DNA of 64,000 bases from Chryseobacterium indologenes (GCA_016025055.1 CP065590.1:4092001-4156000); one strand, 5' to 3'. Counted from the first letter of the stretch, positions 36,263 through 47,219 are shown. Made by a program: numbers and translations. The notes: generated from the sequence alone by a model not told the origin.

Positions 36263-37075
36263 ATGAAGAAGCTTATCAACATTGTGGTCATCCTGACCGC
36301 TTTTACACAAATGTCAGCTCAGAAAATTATTCATCAGGAAATTTTCAGTCCTAAAATGAATAAAAAAATCAAAACAATTATCATTACCCCCAATGTGCAA
36401 CCCAAAACCACTTATCCGTCGGTCTATATCCTCCATGGGTTCAGTGGTACTCCCGATAGGATTCTTAAAGAGGATATTCCGGATCTGGTTAAAAAAGCTC
36501 AGGAATATAAAACCATTTATATATTGCCGGACGGAAATTACAGTTCGTGGTATGTAGACAGTCCATTGGTTAAAGATTCACAATATCAGACTTTTATTGG
36601 TAAAGAGCTGGTAGAATTTGTGGATAAAAACTATCCTGTAAAGTCTGAAAAGAAATACAGGGGTATTTTAGGGTGGAGTATGGGTGGATACGGAGCTACT
36701 AATATCGGAGTTATATACAACAAAACATTCGGCATTGTCGGAAGTTCCTGTGGTGCGCTGGACTTCACGGTTTTCGGGGAAGGATATCAGAAATATATGG
36801 TTAATAAAGTTTTAGGTCCGTTGGAGTCAATCAATCCAACCTTTCTTACCGATAACAAAATAAAACTGATGGCAACGGCAGGCCAGCAATACATTTTCGA
36901 CTGTGGTACCGATGATACCCAGATGATTCAAATGAACAGAAATTTCCACAAAAAACTGACAGAAGCTAAAGTTCAGCATTTATATACAGAATCTTTAGGA
37001 GGTCACGTTACGGAATACTGGAGCAGATCATTATCTGAGCAATTGTCTTTGTTTAACCGATTTTTTAAACAATAA
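36263..37075 (+). CDS. Secreted alpha/beta-hydrolase esterase (FrmB/antigen-85-like)
   Basis: 270 residues. Signal peptide with Ala-Gln cleavage near residue 20, oxyanion segment YILHGFSGTPD, nucleophile elbow GWSMGGYG, acidic residue in DCGTDD and catalytic His in GGHVTEYW. It fits the esterase D / S-formylglutathione hydrolase-like fold but is exported. Substrate unknown. A siderophore esterase role is conceivable given the neighbouring iron locus, but not shown. Confidence 0.85.
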   Translation: MKKLINIVVILTAFTQMSAQKIIHQEIFSPKMNKKIKTIIITPNVQPKTTYPSVYILHGFSGTPDRILKEDIPDLVKKAQEYKTIYILPDGNYSSWYVDSPLVKDSQYQTFIGKELVEFVDKNYPVKSEKKYRGILGWSMGGYGATNIGVIYNKTFGIVGSSCGALDFTVFGEGYQKYMVNKVLGPLESINPTFLTDNKIKLMATAGQQYIFDCGTDDTQMIQMNRNFHKKLTEAKVQHLYTESLGGHVTEYWSRSLSEQLSLFNRFFKQ

Positions 37076-37145
37076 TTTCAGAAGGCTGACCCCATATCTT
37101 TTAGCTATGATGGGATTACTTATTTTTTTATTTAAATTTCATAAA

Positions 37146-37178
37146 AAATCCTTTTTAAGACGAGCTTAAAAAGGATTT
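37146..37178 (-). terminator. Terminator for the lysine hydroxylase gene
   Basis: Perfect 14-bp stem (37146-37159 and 37165-37178) with a 5-nt loop and, on the minus strand, a following T run. It lies between convergent esterase and hydroxylase genes. Confidence 0.85.
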
Positions 37179-37212
37179 ACCATTTAGGACGATAAAAAAA
37201 GTCTAATTAATA

Positions 37213-38310
37213 CTACAAATGTTGAAAGTTCTTGCCTAAATGTTCTTCGATCACAAAAAACGGATCTTCAGTTAAGGTGTGTGCCCGCATATCGATCAGG
37301 CTCACTTTACTCATCATGCGAAGCATAATTCTTCTCTCACATGCTTGTTCAATGCCATCAATATTTCTTACTCCCGCACGGAAAGCAGATCTTCCGTGGG
37401 CGCATAAATGATTATTTACCAAGATAACATCTCCCGCCTGCGGCGTAAACCCCGAATAAATCAGATGTCTTGCGTCGTCCCAGAATTCCGTCAGGCATTG
37501 CCGGGCTTCAGCCGACTGTTTAATGCTAGGATTAAAAAGCTGTTCTGCAGCATCAAATCTCATGAATGGCAGCTTGTAATTCCCATATAAAACAGAATCC
37601 AGCGTTTCTTCCTCACTCTCACCGGTTTCCAGATTGGCATCCTTGGGAATTTTATACATCTTTTCAAACAGAGGTCTGTAATTTTCTCCGATAGATTCGT
37701 GAGAACGGATAGAATAGAGGGTGGAAGGTACCTGCTCTTCATTTCTCACGTACATAAAGCTCAGAAAATCTGCCTGATGTTTAAGGAAAGCATCTTCCGT
37801 ATGCACATACAAATCGGTTGCAGAACCAGAACCCGTCTGTGTTTCACGCATCTTTTCATCCGGTATAATCGCATGGATTAATCCGCCTCCTTTACGTTGT
37901 GAATAATATTGTACAGGTTTCGACGGTAAAGCTCCGTGAATCAATGCGCAGGCAAAACCATACAGGTTAAACTTGGCATAATCCGCAGACTGCCAGTTGG
38001 GTGGAGTACTGCCCAACCTTTCCTGATCAATATCCATCAATCCCTGGAAAATCAAGGCTCCATATTGATTTTCTGAAAAATCGTTCGCAAAATCGGCCGC
38101 AATATGTAAAATTCTCTCGGGTAGAAAATAGGAAGCCATTTGATGCACATGCTTTATAAAGTCACGGTTTTCATAGCTTCCGTATTTTTTCTCCAGATGC
38201 TCCGCGGCATCTTTTATCATTCTTCGCTCCTGAGATGTGATCTCAATGACTGTAGGAAGCAGTTTTACTGCTGTCATACTGTCGTTATCTAAAATTTCTA
38301 AAGAATTCAT
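37213..38310 (-). CDS. Fe(II)/2OG lysine hydroxylase (VioC/KDO-type)
   Basis: 365 residues of the clavaminate-synthase-like group. Iron ligands H170-T-E172 (HTEDAF, the HxE variant of this branch) and H305 (CAHGRSAF), with the 2OG-binding Arg in RRIMLRMM. This subfamily includes the lysine 4-hydroxylases of Flavobacterium, Chryseobacterium and Chitinophaga, where the gene adjoins a PLP decarboxylase acting on 4-hydroxylysine. The same arrangement is seen here, divergently. Inferred role: making 4-hydroxylysine, the precursor of 3-hydroxycadaverine for the siderophore. Regiochemistry is not provable from sequence. Confidence 0.82.
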   Translation of the reverse strand: MNSLEILDNDSMTAVKLLPTVIEITSQERRMIKDAAEHLEKKYGSYENRDFIKHVHQMASYFLPERILHIAADFANDFSENQYGALIFQGLMDIDQERLGSTPPNWQSADYAKFNLYGFACALIHGALPSKPVQYYSQRKGGGLIHAIIPDEKMRETQTGSGSATDLYVHTEDAFLKHQADFLSFMYVRNEEQVPSTLYSIRSHESIGENYRPLFEKMYKIPKDANLETGESEEETLDSVLYGNYKLPFMRFDAAEQLFNPSIKQSAEARQCLTEFWDDARHLIYSGFTPQAGDVILVNNHLCAHGRSAFRAGVRNIDGIEQACERRIMLRMMSKVSLIDMRAHTLTEDPFFVIEEHLGKNFQHL

Positions 38311-38341
38311 TAAAAAAAATTTGGTGTTTAATAATAATTTT

Positions 38342-38398
38342 TATCTTTGTTTTTAATTATTCTAAATAACAATAGCGAGTTCAAATTTAGGAATAATT
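38342..38398. promoter_or_regulatory. Divergent promoter/operator region of the siderophore locus
   Basis: AATTATTCTAAAT at 38355-38367 and its near-complement ATTTAGGAATAATT at 38385-38398 form an inverted repeat. A minus-strand -7 element TAAATTTG (38382-38389) overlaps the right arm and a plus-strand TATCTTTG lies at 38342-38349. Such A/T-rich palindromes at siderophore promoters suggest a Fur-type iron operator. Inferred only. Confidence 0.45.
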
Positions 38399-38525
38399 AC
38401 TGAACCACCAAACAAAAAAAGAAAAAAATGACAAATTTAAAAACCTGACTGTCAGGCATATAATATCATATGTCGAAAAACCGCACACAATCTATTGATT
38501 TAAAAAATCACCTTACAAAAAATAT

Positions 38526-40051
38526 ATGAACAACAATTTTGCGCCCCTTGAAGAGGTTTCACACACTACTTCACCTCACATTTCGGGGAATTTTGGAAGT
38601 ATTTTCCACCAGGACAATTACGATCATTATCGTAATGCAGTCAACAGCACTTTAGAACTTGTACAACAATTTCTTTACAGAAATGACAAGCCTTTCAGCG
38701 GAATCGAAGCCAAAGAAATGAAAGGAATGGTACAAGAGATCGATCTTAACCAAAAACTATCTACCTATAAAGAACTACTGAACGAAGTAGACGATATTTA
38801 TGTAAAGCATGCCACTGCTTTTCATCTTCCACAATATGTTGCCCATTTAAACTGCCCGGTGGTGATTCCTGCTCTAGCGGGAGAAATTCTGGTAAGCGCT
38901 ATCAATTCATCACAAGATACTTATGATCAGAGTGCCGGAGGAACATTTATGGAAAGAAAACTGATCGACTGGACAGCCGGTCAGTTGGGCTATAATACCA
39001 ATGAAAGCGATGGTGTTTTCACCGCTGGCGGGTCCCAAAGTAACCTGATGGGGCTCGTTATGATGCGTGATTGCTTTTCTCAGAAAAGGTACAATCACAA
39101 TATAAAACTCGATGGGTTACCACAGGAAGCTAGCCGTTTCAGGATTTTCGTTTCCGATAAATCGCATTTCAGTAACCTGAAAAATGCTTCTATCATGGGT
39201 CTTGGTGAAAAATCAATCGTTAAGGTACCTACCGATGACAGATTCCGTATGGATATTTCTCTGCTTAAAAAATATATTAAAAGAGAAGAACAACTGGGGA
39301 ATATTCCTATTGGGATTGTGGCTACTGCCGGAACGACAGACTTTGGAAATGTAGATCCACTGGAAGATATTGCAAATATATCTGAACAGTACAACATCTG
39401 GATGCATGTAGACGCAGCGTACGGATGTGCGCTACTTTTAAGCGAAAAATACCGTCATCTTCTGACAGGCATTGAAAGAGCAGATTCTGTAACGATAGAT
39501 TATCATAAATCCTTTTTCCAGCCGATCAGCAGCAGTGCTTTTATTGTTAAAAACAAAAAAGAACTGTTAATCCTTAAACATCATGCAGACTATCTGAATC
39601 CTAAAGAAATGGATGAAGAGGAAATTCCTGCACAGATCAATAAATCCATTACGCAGAGTACCCGAAGATTTGACGCGTTAAAACTTTGGTTTACCCTGCG
39701 AATGATGGGAAAAGAGCAGCTAGCAGAATATACGGACACCGTGATCGACCTTACAAAGATGCTGCATCGATGATCGATGAAGATGCTGATTTTGAATTGC
39801 TTTCAGATTCTGATTTAAGCGTATTGGTTTTCAGATACGTAAGACCTGAGATTACAGATCTCAATGCTTTGAATCAATATATCAAGATGAAACTGTTTTA
39901 CAGTGGAGAAGTATTGGTTGCCAGTACAAAAGTTGACGGAAATTTCTACCTGAAATTTACCTTCCTCAACCCGATTACCACCACAGAAGATATTCACGGA
40001 ATTCTTACTAAAATCAAAAAACATGGAGAAAACTTTGGTACAGAAAACTAA
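38526..40051 (+). CDS. PLP-dependent (hydroxy)lysine decarboxylase, frameshifted
   Basis: Group II decarboxylase of 508 residues once the break is repaired. HVDAAYG cofactor region, PLP Lys K328 in DYHKSFF, and the N-terminal GGTFMERKLIDW segment. The frame shifts at 39755-39757 (ACAAAG; one A missing); the C-terminal domain continues in another frame to 40051 and overlaps the next gene by 29 nt. By analogy with the flavobacterial enzyme next to the lysine hydroxylase, it should yield (hydroxy)cadaverine for siderophore assembly. Diaminobutyrate or plain lysine decarboxylase is the alternative. Confidence 0.83.
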
Positions 40052-42446
40052 GTGGAAAGAAAAAGCTGAAGCAATAACATTCCGCATTTTACTGAACGGA
40101 ATGCTCAGAGAGCTTAGAAACGGAAAATTTTATCAGGGAATTCCTGTCTATGACCCGTTAACAGCTGAAGCGCTGAAAAATACGGGTTATTCGTTGCATA
40201 TGAGGTTTGAGCTGAAAAAAAGCGGGATCTTTTTATTTGCGCCGGTAACATATCGTTCTGAAAGCCCTTTCCATGAATATGGATTCCCGGTTTGGGCGGT
40301 AGATCATCAAAACCAGAAAATTTTTGAAGTCAATGCTGAACAATTGATTTCATTAGTGTATAAAGAGTTTTCTGATACTTCGACAGAGGCAGGGCTTCAG
40401 CGTTTCAAGGACCGGATTTTAAGCAATCTGAAGAACCTGGAAGAAACATTAACCTGTTCGAAAGATCAAAACAGCCTATCCTATTCATTTATAGAATCTG
40501 AACAGCTTCTTCCAGTTGGTCATAACCTTCATCCTTTCACCAAATCTAGGATGGGATTTTCAGAAGAGCAACAACAGACCTATTGCCCGGAATTTGGAAA
40601 AGGATTCCAGCTTGACTATTTCCTGGTTAACAGGAATTTGGTCACTGAAAGATCTTTACCCGGTATCTCAGCACAGGAAATTATCGGAAAACTGATTCCT
40701 TCAGAGGAAAAACTCAGTAAAAACTACCTTAAAGAAGGTGAAAACACAAATGACTATTATATCCTTCCCGCTCATCCGTGGGAAGCTCAATATCTTTTAG
40801 ATTCAAAAGAATACTCCGATTTGTTTGAATCCCGAAAAATAATACATATCGGATCCAGAGGTGAAGACTTTTATGCAACTTCTTCTATCAGAACGGTATA
40901 CAATCCTGATTTCAGGTGGATGTTTAAGTTCTCTTTGCATGTACTGATGACAGGTTCCGTAAGAACCAACAGTCTGAAAGATCTGAAAAGAGGCTATGCG
41001 TCAGCAATTTGGTGGGAAGATGTGCGTCCTTCCTTTGAGGAAAACTATAAAGATTTCAAACTTCTGCTGGAACCAGCAACGATAAGTGTTGATTTTGAAG
41101 GTAAAAATATCGACAGTTTTAACACACTGATCAGAGAAAATCCATTCTCACCGAAGGATAGAGTATTATTACTGGCCAGGTTATGTCAGGATGAGCCTTC
41201 TTCTGCAACGGGTTTTGCCACTCATTTTTTTGAAAATGTTATTCAGAATATGGGGCTGGAAGGAGAGGAAGCGGTCATGTTATGGTTTGAAAAATACATC
41301 AAACTACTGCTGTCTCCTTTAAATAAATTATTCAACACCTTCGGAATGGCCCCGGAAGTTCATCAGCAAAACCTGATGATCGAACTGGATGAAAGCCTTC
41401 TTCCGAAAACAATTTGGGTAAGAGACGGACAAGGATATCTTTTACGGGAAAGCAGTAAAAACCAATACGAAAATCTGATTAAAAAGTATCCTGAAATAGA
41501 GGAACTTTTCATCCGCGATGAACGTCTCCTTGATATTATCTCGCATCACCTGCTGGTAAGCAATCTTTCAGCCCTGATCAGCTCAATCGGTAAAACCGGA
41601 CTGGCAAACGAAAGATCATTGATCGATATTCTTTATCAGGAATTTGAGTATCTGCATATACATAAACCATCTGCATTAACTGATTATGCTTTGAATCAAA
41701 GGTATTGGTCCGTGAAATCAAATCTTCATTCTGCGGTAATGAATGTAGATGGCGGAGTGAATGCAGCAGCGGTTTCATATGCTAAAGTTCCAAATCTGCT
41801 GCATCTGTATTTCTTCTCGGATCAGCTTATCCAGCCTGAAGGAGCAGATGTTTTTTTCAAACGCTATTTCCCGAAGGAAGACGTCACCATGAGTATACGG
41901 CCCATTGATCTCGAAAATGACCTTGAAATGCTGCATGAATGGTTTAATCGTGAGCACGCCGTAAAAATATGGCAGATGAACTGGCCGATCGATGAGCTTG
42001 AAACCTACTATCGACTGATGCTTCCAAGCCAGGAAGCCCACAGCTATATTGTATTGAGCAATGATGAGCCTTCCTGTAATATTGAGATCTATTGGGCATC
42101 CAGAGATATGGTAGGAGACTATTATGATGTACTGCCTACAGATTATGGAACGCATCAGTTTATTGCTCCGGTGGATCCGAAAAAGAAATATGTATCACCT
42201 TCCACGCAATCTATGGTCGACTATGTTTTTGCTCAACCTGAGGTAGGTAAAATGGTAGGAGAGGGCTCGGTAGATTCACTCGCTTCCATGATGAATAAGG
42301 CCCACGTCGGTTTCAAAGTAGAAAAAGTGATTGAAATGCCCCATAAAAAAGCAAACCTCAACTTCTGCTACAGAGAATGGTACTGGGAAAAATTCCCTCA
42401 AAACAAAAATGTAAAAATCACCACCAACATCACAGAACATGAATAA
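40023..42446 (+). CDS. IucA/IucC-family NIS synthetase fused to a GNAT acyltransferase
   Basis: 807 residues. Residues 1 to about 620 are an NIS synthetase (GHNLHPFTKSRMGF, HPWEAQYL, TSSIRTVYNPDF, then MAPEVHQQN). From residue 623 a second domain starts at an internal Met (Met-Ser-Ile-Arg-Pro-Ile-Asp) and follows the IucB/RhbD acyltransferase pattern (WHEWF-like start, NFCYREWYWEKFP end). The synthetase couples an amine to citrate with ATP; the GNAT domain acylates an N-hydroxydiamine. The fusion places both steps in one protein. Downstream, it overlaps the monooxygenase gene by 8 nt. Confidence 0.88.
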   Translation: MEKTLVQKTKWKEKAEAITFRILLNGMLRELRNGKFYQGIPVYDPLTAEALKNTGYSLHMRFELKKSGIFLFAPVTYRSESPFHEYGFPVWAVDHQNQKIFEVNAEQLISLVYKEFSDTSTEAGLQRFKDRILSNLKNLEETLTCSKDQNSLSYSFIESEQLLPVGHNLHPFTKSRMGFSEEQQQTYCPEFGKGFQLDYFLVNRNLVTERSLPGISAQEIIGKLIPSEEKLSKNYLKEGENTNDYYILPAHPWEAQYLLDSKEYSDLFESRKIIHIGSRGEDFYATSSIRTVYNPDFRWMFKFSLHVLMTGSVRTNSLKDLKRGYASAIWWEDVRPSFEENYKDFKLLLEPATISVDFEGKNIDSFNTLIRENPFSPKDRVLLLARLCQDEPSSATGFATHFFENVIQNMGLEGEEAVMLWFEKYIKLLLSPLNKLFNTFGMAPEVHQQNLMIELDESLLPKTIWVRDGQGYLLRESSKNQYENLIKKYPEIEELFIRDERLLDIISHHLLVSNLSALISSIGKTGLANERSLIDILYQEFEYLHIHKPSALTDYALNQRYWSVKSNLHSAVMNVDGGVNAAAVSYAKVPNLLHLYFFSDQLIQPEGADVFFKRYFPKEDVTMSIRPIDLENDLEMLHEWFNREHAVKIWQMNWPIDELETYYRLMLPSQEAHSYIVLSNDEPSCNIEIYWASRDMVGDYYDVLPTDYGTHQFIAPVDPKKKYVSPSTQSMVDYVFAQPEVGKMVGEGSVDSLASMMNKAHVGFKVEKVIEMPHKKANLNFCYREWYWEKFPQNKNVKITTNITEHE

Positions 42447-43755
42447 CGAAACTGTATATAACGTCATAGGAATAGGTATCGGCCCCTTTAATTTAGGTCT
42501 TGCAGCATTATCACATCCCATTTCCGAATTGAAAACCCTCTTTCTGGATCAAAGAGATGGCTTTGACTGGCATCCGGGATTGATGATCGACCATGTGACC
42601 CTGCAAACACCTTTTTTATGTGATTGTGTTTCCATGGCAGATCCAACCCATCCGTTAAGCCTTTTAAATTACCTTAAAGAAACCGACAGGCTGTATAAGT
42701 TCTTTATCCGTGAAAACTTCTTCATTCCACGAAAAGAATACAACCGCTATTGCCAATGGGTGATAAAACAATTGCCTGAATGCCGTTTTTCAACACAGGT
42801 AACGGATATTGAGTATGAAAACGGTATTTACCTTGTTTCTACAATTGATACAAAGACTAAAGAAAAACAGGTTTTCAAAACGGAAAGACTTGTCCTTGGA
42901 ACGGGAACACAGCCGCATATTCCTTCTTTTATTCCTAAAAATGATGCCCGAATCATCCATACCAGTTCCTATTTATACCGAAAGGAAGAATTATTGTCTC
43001 AAGGTAAAAAGATTGCTATAATCGGTTCCGGACAAAGTGCTGCTGAGGTTTTTTATGATCTTCTTCAAAGCAGAGATGAAGACACGCAATTGGGATGGTA
43101 CTCCCGTCCTGACAGGTTTTTCCCTATGGAATACTCAAAGCTGACACTGGAGCTGACTTCGCCTGATTATGTGGAATATTTCTACAGCAGAAGTGAAGAG
43201 GCCAGAAAAACAATTTTAAGCAAGCAGCAGGCCCAGTTTAAAGGGATTAATTATGACCTCATCAATGATATTTACGATTTTATCTACGATCTGAATATCG
43301 ATAACGCAGATCCGAAGTTGACGATCATACCTAACAGCCAGCTTGACAGGGTTAATAATGAAAGCCCTGAATCTCTTCATCTTGAATTCACGCAGCTGGA
43401 ACAGGAAGTACCTTACGAACAGGAAGCAGATTATCTGATTCTCGGCACGGGATATCGTTATCATGAACCTTTATTCCTTAAAAATATACAATCAAGAATA
43501 AAAAGAGATTCTAACGGCTTATTTGCAGTAAACAGGAATTATTCCATTGATGAAAACGGAGGAGAAATCTATGTGCTGCACGCAGAAGTACACACCCACA
43601 GCTACATTTCCACAGATCTTGGAATGGCAGCCTATCGTAATTCTTTTATCATCAACGATATCCTTGGAAGAGAGCATTATAAAGTGGAAAAGAAAATCGC
43701 TTTCCAGGATTTTGATGTAGAGAAATACGCTGAATTACCAATCGCAAAAATATAA
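42439..43755 (+). CDS. Lysine/ornithine/cadaverine N-monooxygenase (IucD-type)
   Basis: 438 residues. FAD motif GIGIGPFNLGLA at residues 9-20, substrate segment FLDQRDGFDWHPGLM, NADPH motif GSGQSAAEVF near 195, and the late ATP-like LGTGY motif. It hydroxylates a terminal primary amine to give the hydroxamate precursor. Context with a decarboxylase implies a (hydroxy)cadaverine substrate, not free lysine. It lies 5 nt before the second NIS synthetase gene. Confidence 0.9.
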   Translation: MNNETVYNVIGIGIGPFNLGLAALSHPISELKTLFLDQRDGFDWHPGLMIDHVTLQTPFLCDCVSMADPTHPLSLLNYLKETDRLYKFFIRENFFIPRKEYNRYCQWVIKQLPECRFSTQVTDIEYENGIYLVSTIDTKTKEKQVFKTERLVLGTGTQPHIPSFIPKNDARIIHTSSYLYRKEELLSQGKKIAIIGSGQSAAEVFYDLLQSRDEDTQLGWYSRPDRFFPMEYSKLTLELTSPDYVEYFYSRSEEARKTILSKQQAQFKGINYDLINDIYDFIYDLNIDNADPKLTIIPNSQLDRVNNESPESLHLEFTQLEQEVPYEQEADYLILGTGYRYHEPLFLKNIQSRIKRDSNGLFAVNRNYSIDENGGEIYVLHAEVHTHSYISTDLGMAAYRNSFIINDILGREHYKVEKKIAFQDFDVEKYAELPIAKI

Positions 43756-43760
43756 CAGAA

Positions 43761-45572
43761 ATGAACACCCATTTAGAATATACAATCAGCCAGGAAAACT
43801 GGAATGAGGCCAACAGAAACCTTATGGCCAAAACTATTGCAGAATTAATGCATGAAGAATTACTAAAACCTGTTGCAACATTTCAGGACGATGAAGACTT
43901 TACGGTTTTTACACTTGAAACAGGAGTGGAGGTTATTCAATACACCTTCCGTGGCCAGGAAAGAATGATGGACTACTGGCATATTGACAAAGACAGTATC
44001 ACCAGAATGGAAAATGGAGAAAAACAGCCTGTTGTAGATGTTGCAGCCTTTTTTCTTGAAATGCAGTCGGTTTTTGACCTTGATCCATACACCATCGCAA
44101 GATACACCGAAGAATTATTGCACACTTTATACTGTGATGCCATGATTCTGGCTAAAGGAACAATGACTTCACAGGATCTGGCAGCTTCGGACTATCAAAC
44201 CATTGAACATCACATGACAGGGCATCCCTGGGTCATTGTGAACAAAAGTAGACTGGGCTTTTCGCCACGTGATTTGCAGGCATTTGCTCCCGAATCGGAT
44301 CAGAACCTGAAGGTTTTATGGCTGGCTGCTCACCGCAGCAGATCTGCATTCCAATCCCTGGATTCTATTGACAGAGAAGATTTCTACCGCTCTGAAATAG
44401 GCCCCGAATTGTTTGATCAGTTCAAACAAAAACTGACCGCTCAGGGAAAATCTGTAGAAGATTATCATTTTATTCCTGTTCATCCATGGCAGTGGGAGCA
44501 TAAGCTGAAGATTCATTTTGCTGGCGATATTGCCTCAGGACTGCTGATCCGGCTGGGAGAAGGAAATGATGTTTACAGCCCGCAGCAAAGTATCCGTACT
44601 TTGTTCAATTCAGACCATCCGGAAAAAAGATACTTAAAAACAGCGGTTTCCATTTTAAGTACCGGAAATATCAGGGGATTATCACCGAAACAGATGAAAA
44701 TTGCTCCTGCAATTACAGCATGGGTAAAAAGCTTGATTAAAGGTGACACTTACCTTGATCATAAAGGAACTATTTTCCTGGGAGAAGAGGCTTCTATTGC
44801 CTATTTACATCCTCAGTACGGAGCTATTGCCAACGTACCTTATCAGTACAATGAATTCCTGGGAGCTCTTTGGCGTGAAAGTGCCGAAAACTATCTGGAA
44901 TCAGATGAAGAAATGGTAACAATGGCCTCCCTGTTGTATGTGGATAAGAACGGGACACCGCTGGTTCAGGCATTCGCAGAAAAAGCAGGAATGACGATCA
45001 GAGAATGGATCACCCAATATCTGGATGCTTACCTGACACCGCTGCTTCATATTTATTATACCCATTCATTGTGTGTAACGCCTCATGGTGAGAACATTAT
45101 GGTAGTTTTAAAGAACGGAGTGCCACAAAGAATCGTGATTAAAGATTTCGTGGATGATATCGTTCTTACCACAGAAGCCAGAGAAAAACTCCCTGCACAC
45201 CTTGCGGATGGTCTTATCCAGTCTTCCAACAAGGAGAATGTTCCTTTGTTTATTCTGTTAGGCGTTTTTGATGCTTTCTTCAGATATTTATCCAATGTTC
45301 TTCATACCTATTCAGAATTTGAAGAAGAGACGTTCTGGACCCTTGTTCATGATTGCATCGAAAGTTATAAAAATGACAATCCTCATCTGCAGGAAAGATA
45401 TGCTAAATATGACCTGTATGTTCCGGCATTCAAAAGGTTCTATATCAACAGTCTTCGTTTGAAAAATAACGGGTACAGCGAAAATAAAGCATTTGCGATT
45501 CCGAGAAAGGATGGAGCCTTACCGAACCCTTTACATCAGATTACCAACAAAAACTCTGTAGCAGCATTATGA
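43761..45572 (+). CDS. IucA/IucC-family NIS siderophore synthetase
   Basis: 603 residues, stand-alone synthetase. GHPWVIVNKSRLGFSP, HPWQWEHKL, SPQQSIRTLFN and the metal/ATP segment TPHGENIMVVLKNG are present. It performs the second condensation. The AlcC/DesD-like look suggests coupling of an acyl-hydroxamate arm. The stop overlaps the MATE gene start by 4 nt (ATGA). Confidence 0.92.
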   Translation: MNTHLEYTISQENWNEANRNLMAKTIAELMHEELLKPVATFQDDEDFTVFTLETGVEVIQYTFRGQERMMDYWHIDKDSITRMENGEKQPVVDVAAFFLEMQSVFDLDPYTIARYTEELLHTLYCDAMILAKGTMTSQDLAASDYQTIEHHMTGHPWVIVNKSRLGFSPRDLQAFAPESDQNLKVLWLAAHRSRSAFQSLDSIDREDFYRSEIGPELFDQFKQKLTAQGKSVEDYHFIPVHPWQWEHKLKIHFAGDIASGLLIRLGEGNDVYSPQQSIRTLFNSDHPEKRYLKTAVSILSTGNIRGLSPKQMKIAPAITAWVKSLIKGDTYLDHKGTIFLGEEASIAYLHPQYGAIANVPYQYNEFLGALWRESAENYLESDEEMVTMASLLYVDKNGTPLVQAFAEKAGMTIREWITQYLDAYLTPLLHIYYTHSLCVTPHGENIMVVLKNGVPQRIVIKDFVDDIVLTTEAREKLPAHLADGLIQSSNKENVPLFILLGVFDAFFRYLSNVLHTYSEFEEETFWTLVHDCIESYKNDNPHLQERYAKYDLYVPAFKRFYINSLRLKNNGYSENKAFAIPRKDGALPNPLHQITNKNSVAAL

Positions 45573-46973
45573 GGAAATTCCTGCATATGCTAAAGGAAGG
45601 AACGGTTTTTACCTACGGAGCTCTCGCCGGAAAAAAGGTGGAGCTGACATCGGGAAGTATCAACCGTTCTATCTTTAGTTTAGCCATTCCAATGGTGATG
45701 GAATTGGTGATGGAGTCTGTTTTTGTAAGCGTCAATCTCCTGATTATCGCCAGATTGGGGGATAAAGTATTGGGGCTTGTGGGAATTACAGACAACTACA
45801 TCAATTTTGCCTATGCTATTGCAGTAGGACTTGGAATTGCTGCAGCAACTCTTGTGGCCAGAAGAGCAGGTGAAAAGGATACCGAAGGAATGGGCAGAAC
45901 GGCTCACTATATTATTCTTTTAGCTTTTTTCTTCGCCGTTTTGATCGGGGGAATTTCCTGCCTGTTTGCCTCGGAAATTGTTGCGTTCCTCGGGATCAGT
46001 ACAGATGTCGTAACCGATGGATTATCATTTTCAGCGTCTGGTATTTCTAAGCATCGGATTGGTTATTCTAAGGCTTTCCATAAACGGACTCTTCAGAGGA
46101 GCCGGGGATGCCGATCTTGCGATGAAGTCATTATGGTTATGCCATATTTCGAATATTGTTTTTGCCGTAGTTCTTGTTTTCGGTGTGGGATTTATTCCTG
46201 CTTTCGGATTAATGGGACTGGCCTATGCAACGATTTTATCGAGGCTATTAGCTGTCATCTATCAGTTTTTCATTTTGCTTTCGGGTAAAACGAGTATTAA
46301 TATCCTGATGAAATTCCATCTGGACATTCCTCTGCTCAGAAAAATACTGAAAATAGCCTTTGGCGGATTGGTACAGTACATCATTCCAACTTCCAGCTGG
46401 CTGATTATGGTGAAAATCATTTCTACTTTCGGAACGACAGCATTGGCAGGATATATCATTGCGCAGCGTATTGCTTCAGTAGCGACGATGCCTGCCTGGG
46501 GAATCGGAAATGCTGCCGGAGTTCTTACAGGACAAAATCTGGGAGCCGGAGATCCCGACCGAGCTGAAAAAACAGTCTGGCGGGCAGGAACCATCAATAT
46601 GACCTATCTTATTGCTGTAGCCTTGTTTTGGCAAATTGCAGCCGAATATGTAGTGAAATTTTTCACCACAGAAACTGAAGTGGCCAGATATGCTGTTCAG
46701 TACATTCATGTCGTATCTATGGCTTATCTCTTACTGGGCTTTACGATGGTGATCAGCCGTGCCCTTAATGCCGCCGGAAATATCATGCAGGTTACCATGC
46801 TTTATATCATTATGTTTTATGTCATCCAGCTTCCTCTGGCATACCTGCTGGGGGTAAGATTTCAATGGGAACTGACGGGCATATTTACCGCCATTGTCTC
46901 ATCAGAAATAGTACTGGCCGTCCTTTTCTTAATGATTTTTAAAAACGGTAAATGGAAAACTATAAAAATTTAA
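45569..46973 (+). CDS. MATE-family efflux transporter, frameshifted
   Basis: Restored length 467 residues with twelve hydrophobic segments in two MATE repeats; INGLFRGAGDAD and GIGNAAGVLTGQNLGAGDPDRAE are family signatures. The first frame drifts off after ...VVTDG and the correct frame resumes around 46020-46032, needing removal of one base (in the TTA or TTTT there). Position in the operon makes it the probable siderophore exporter. Confidence 0.83.
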
Positions 46974-46974
46974 A

Positions 46975-47219
46975 ATGAATACAACAGAAGAATTTTATGA
47001 AATTATCGCCTCAGCTATTGCGATAAAAAAGAACTGGTGAATGAAAATCTTACCTACCAGGAAATCCCCGAATGGGATTCGATGTCTCATTTGCTTATTG
47101 TAGAAGCATTGGAGCAGTTTTATCAGATCAAATTTGACTTTAACGATATCCTGGAAATGGGTACGGTAGGTAAAATTCGTGAAAAAATGAAAAAATACGA
47201 GGTCCTCGTAGAAAACTAA
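46975..47219 (+). CDS. Acyl carrier protein, frameshifted
   Basis: 81 residues when one base is added near 47021 (GCGAT to GCGGAT). The phosphopantetheine site Asp-Ser-Met is in PEWDSMSHLLIVEALEQ, with the usual acidic helix II. It starts 1 nt after the MATE stop and ends 4 nt before an AMP-ligase, so the pair should load an acyl group onto the siderophore. Confidence 0.75.
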
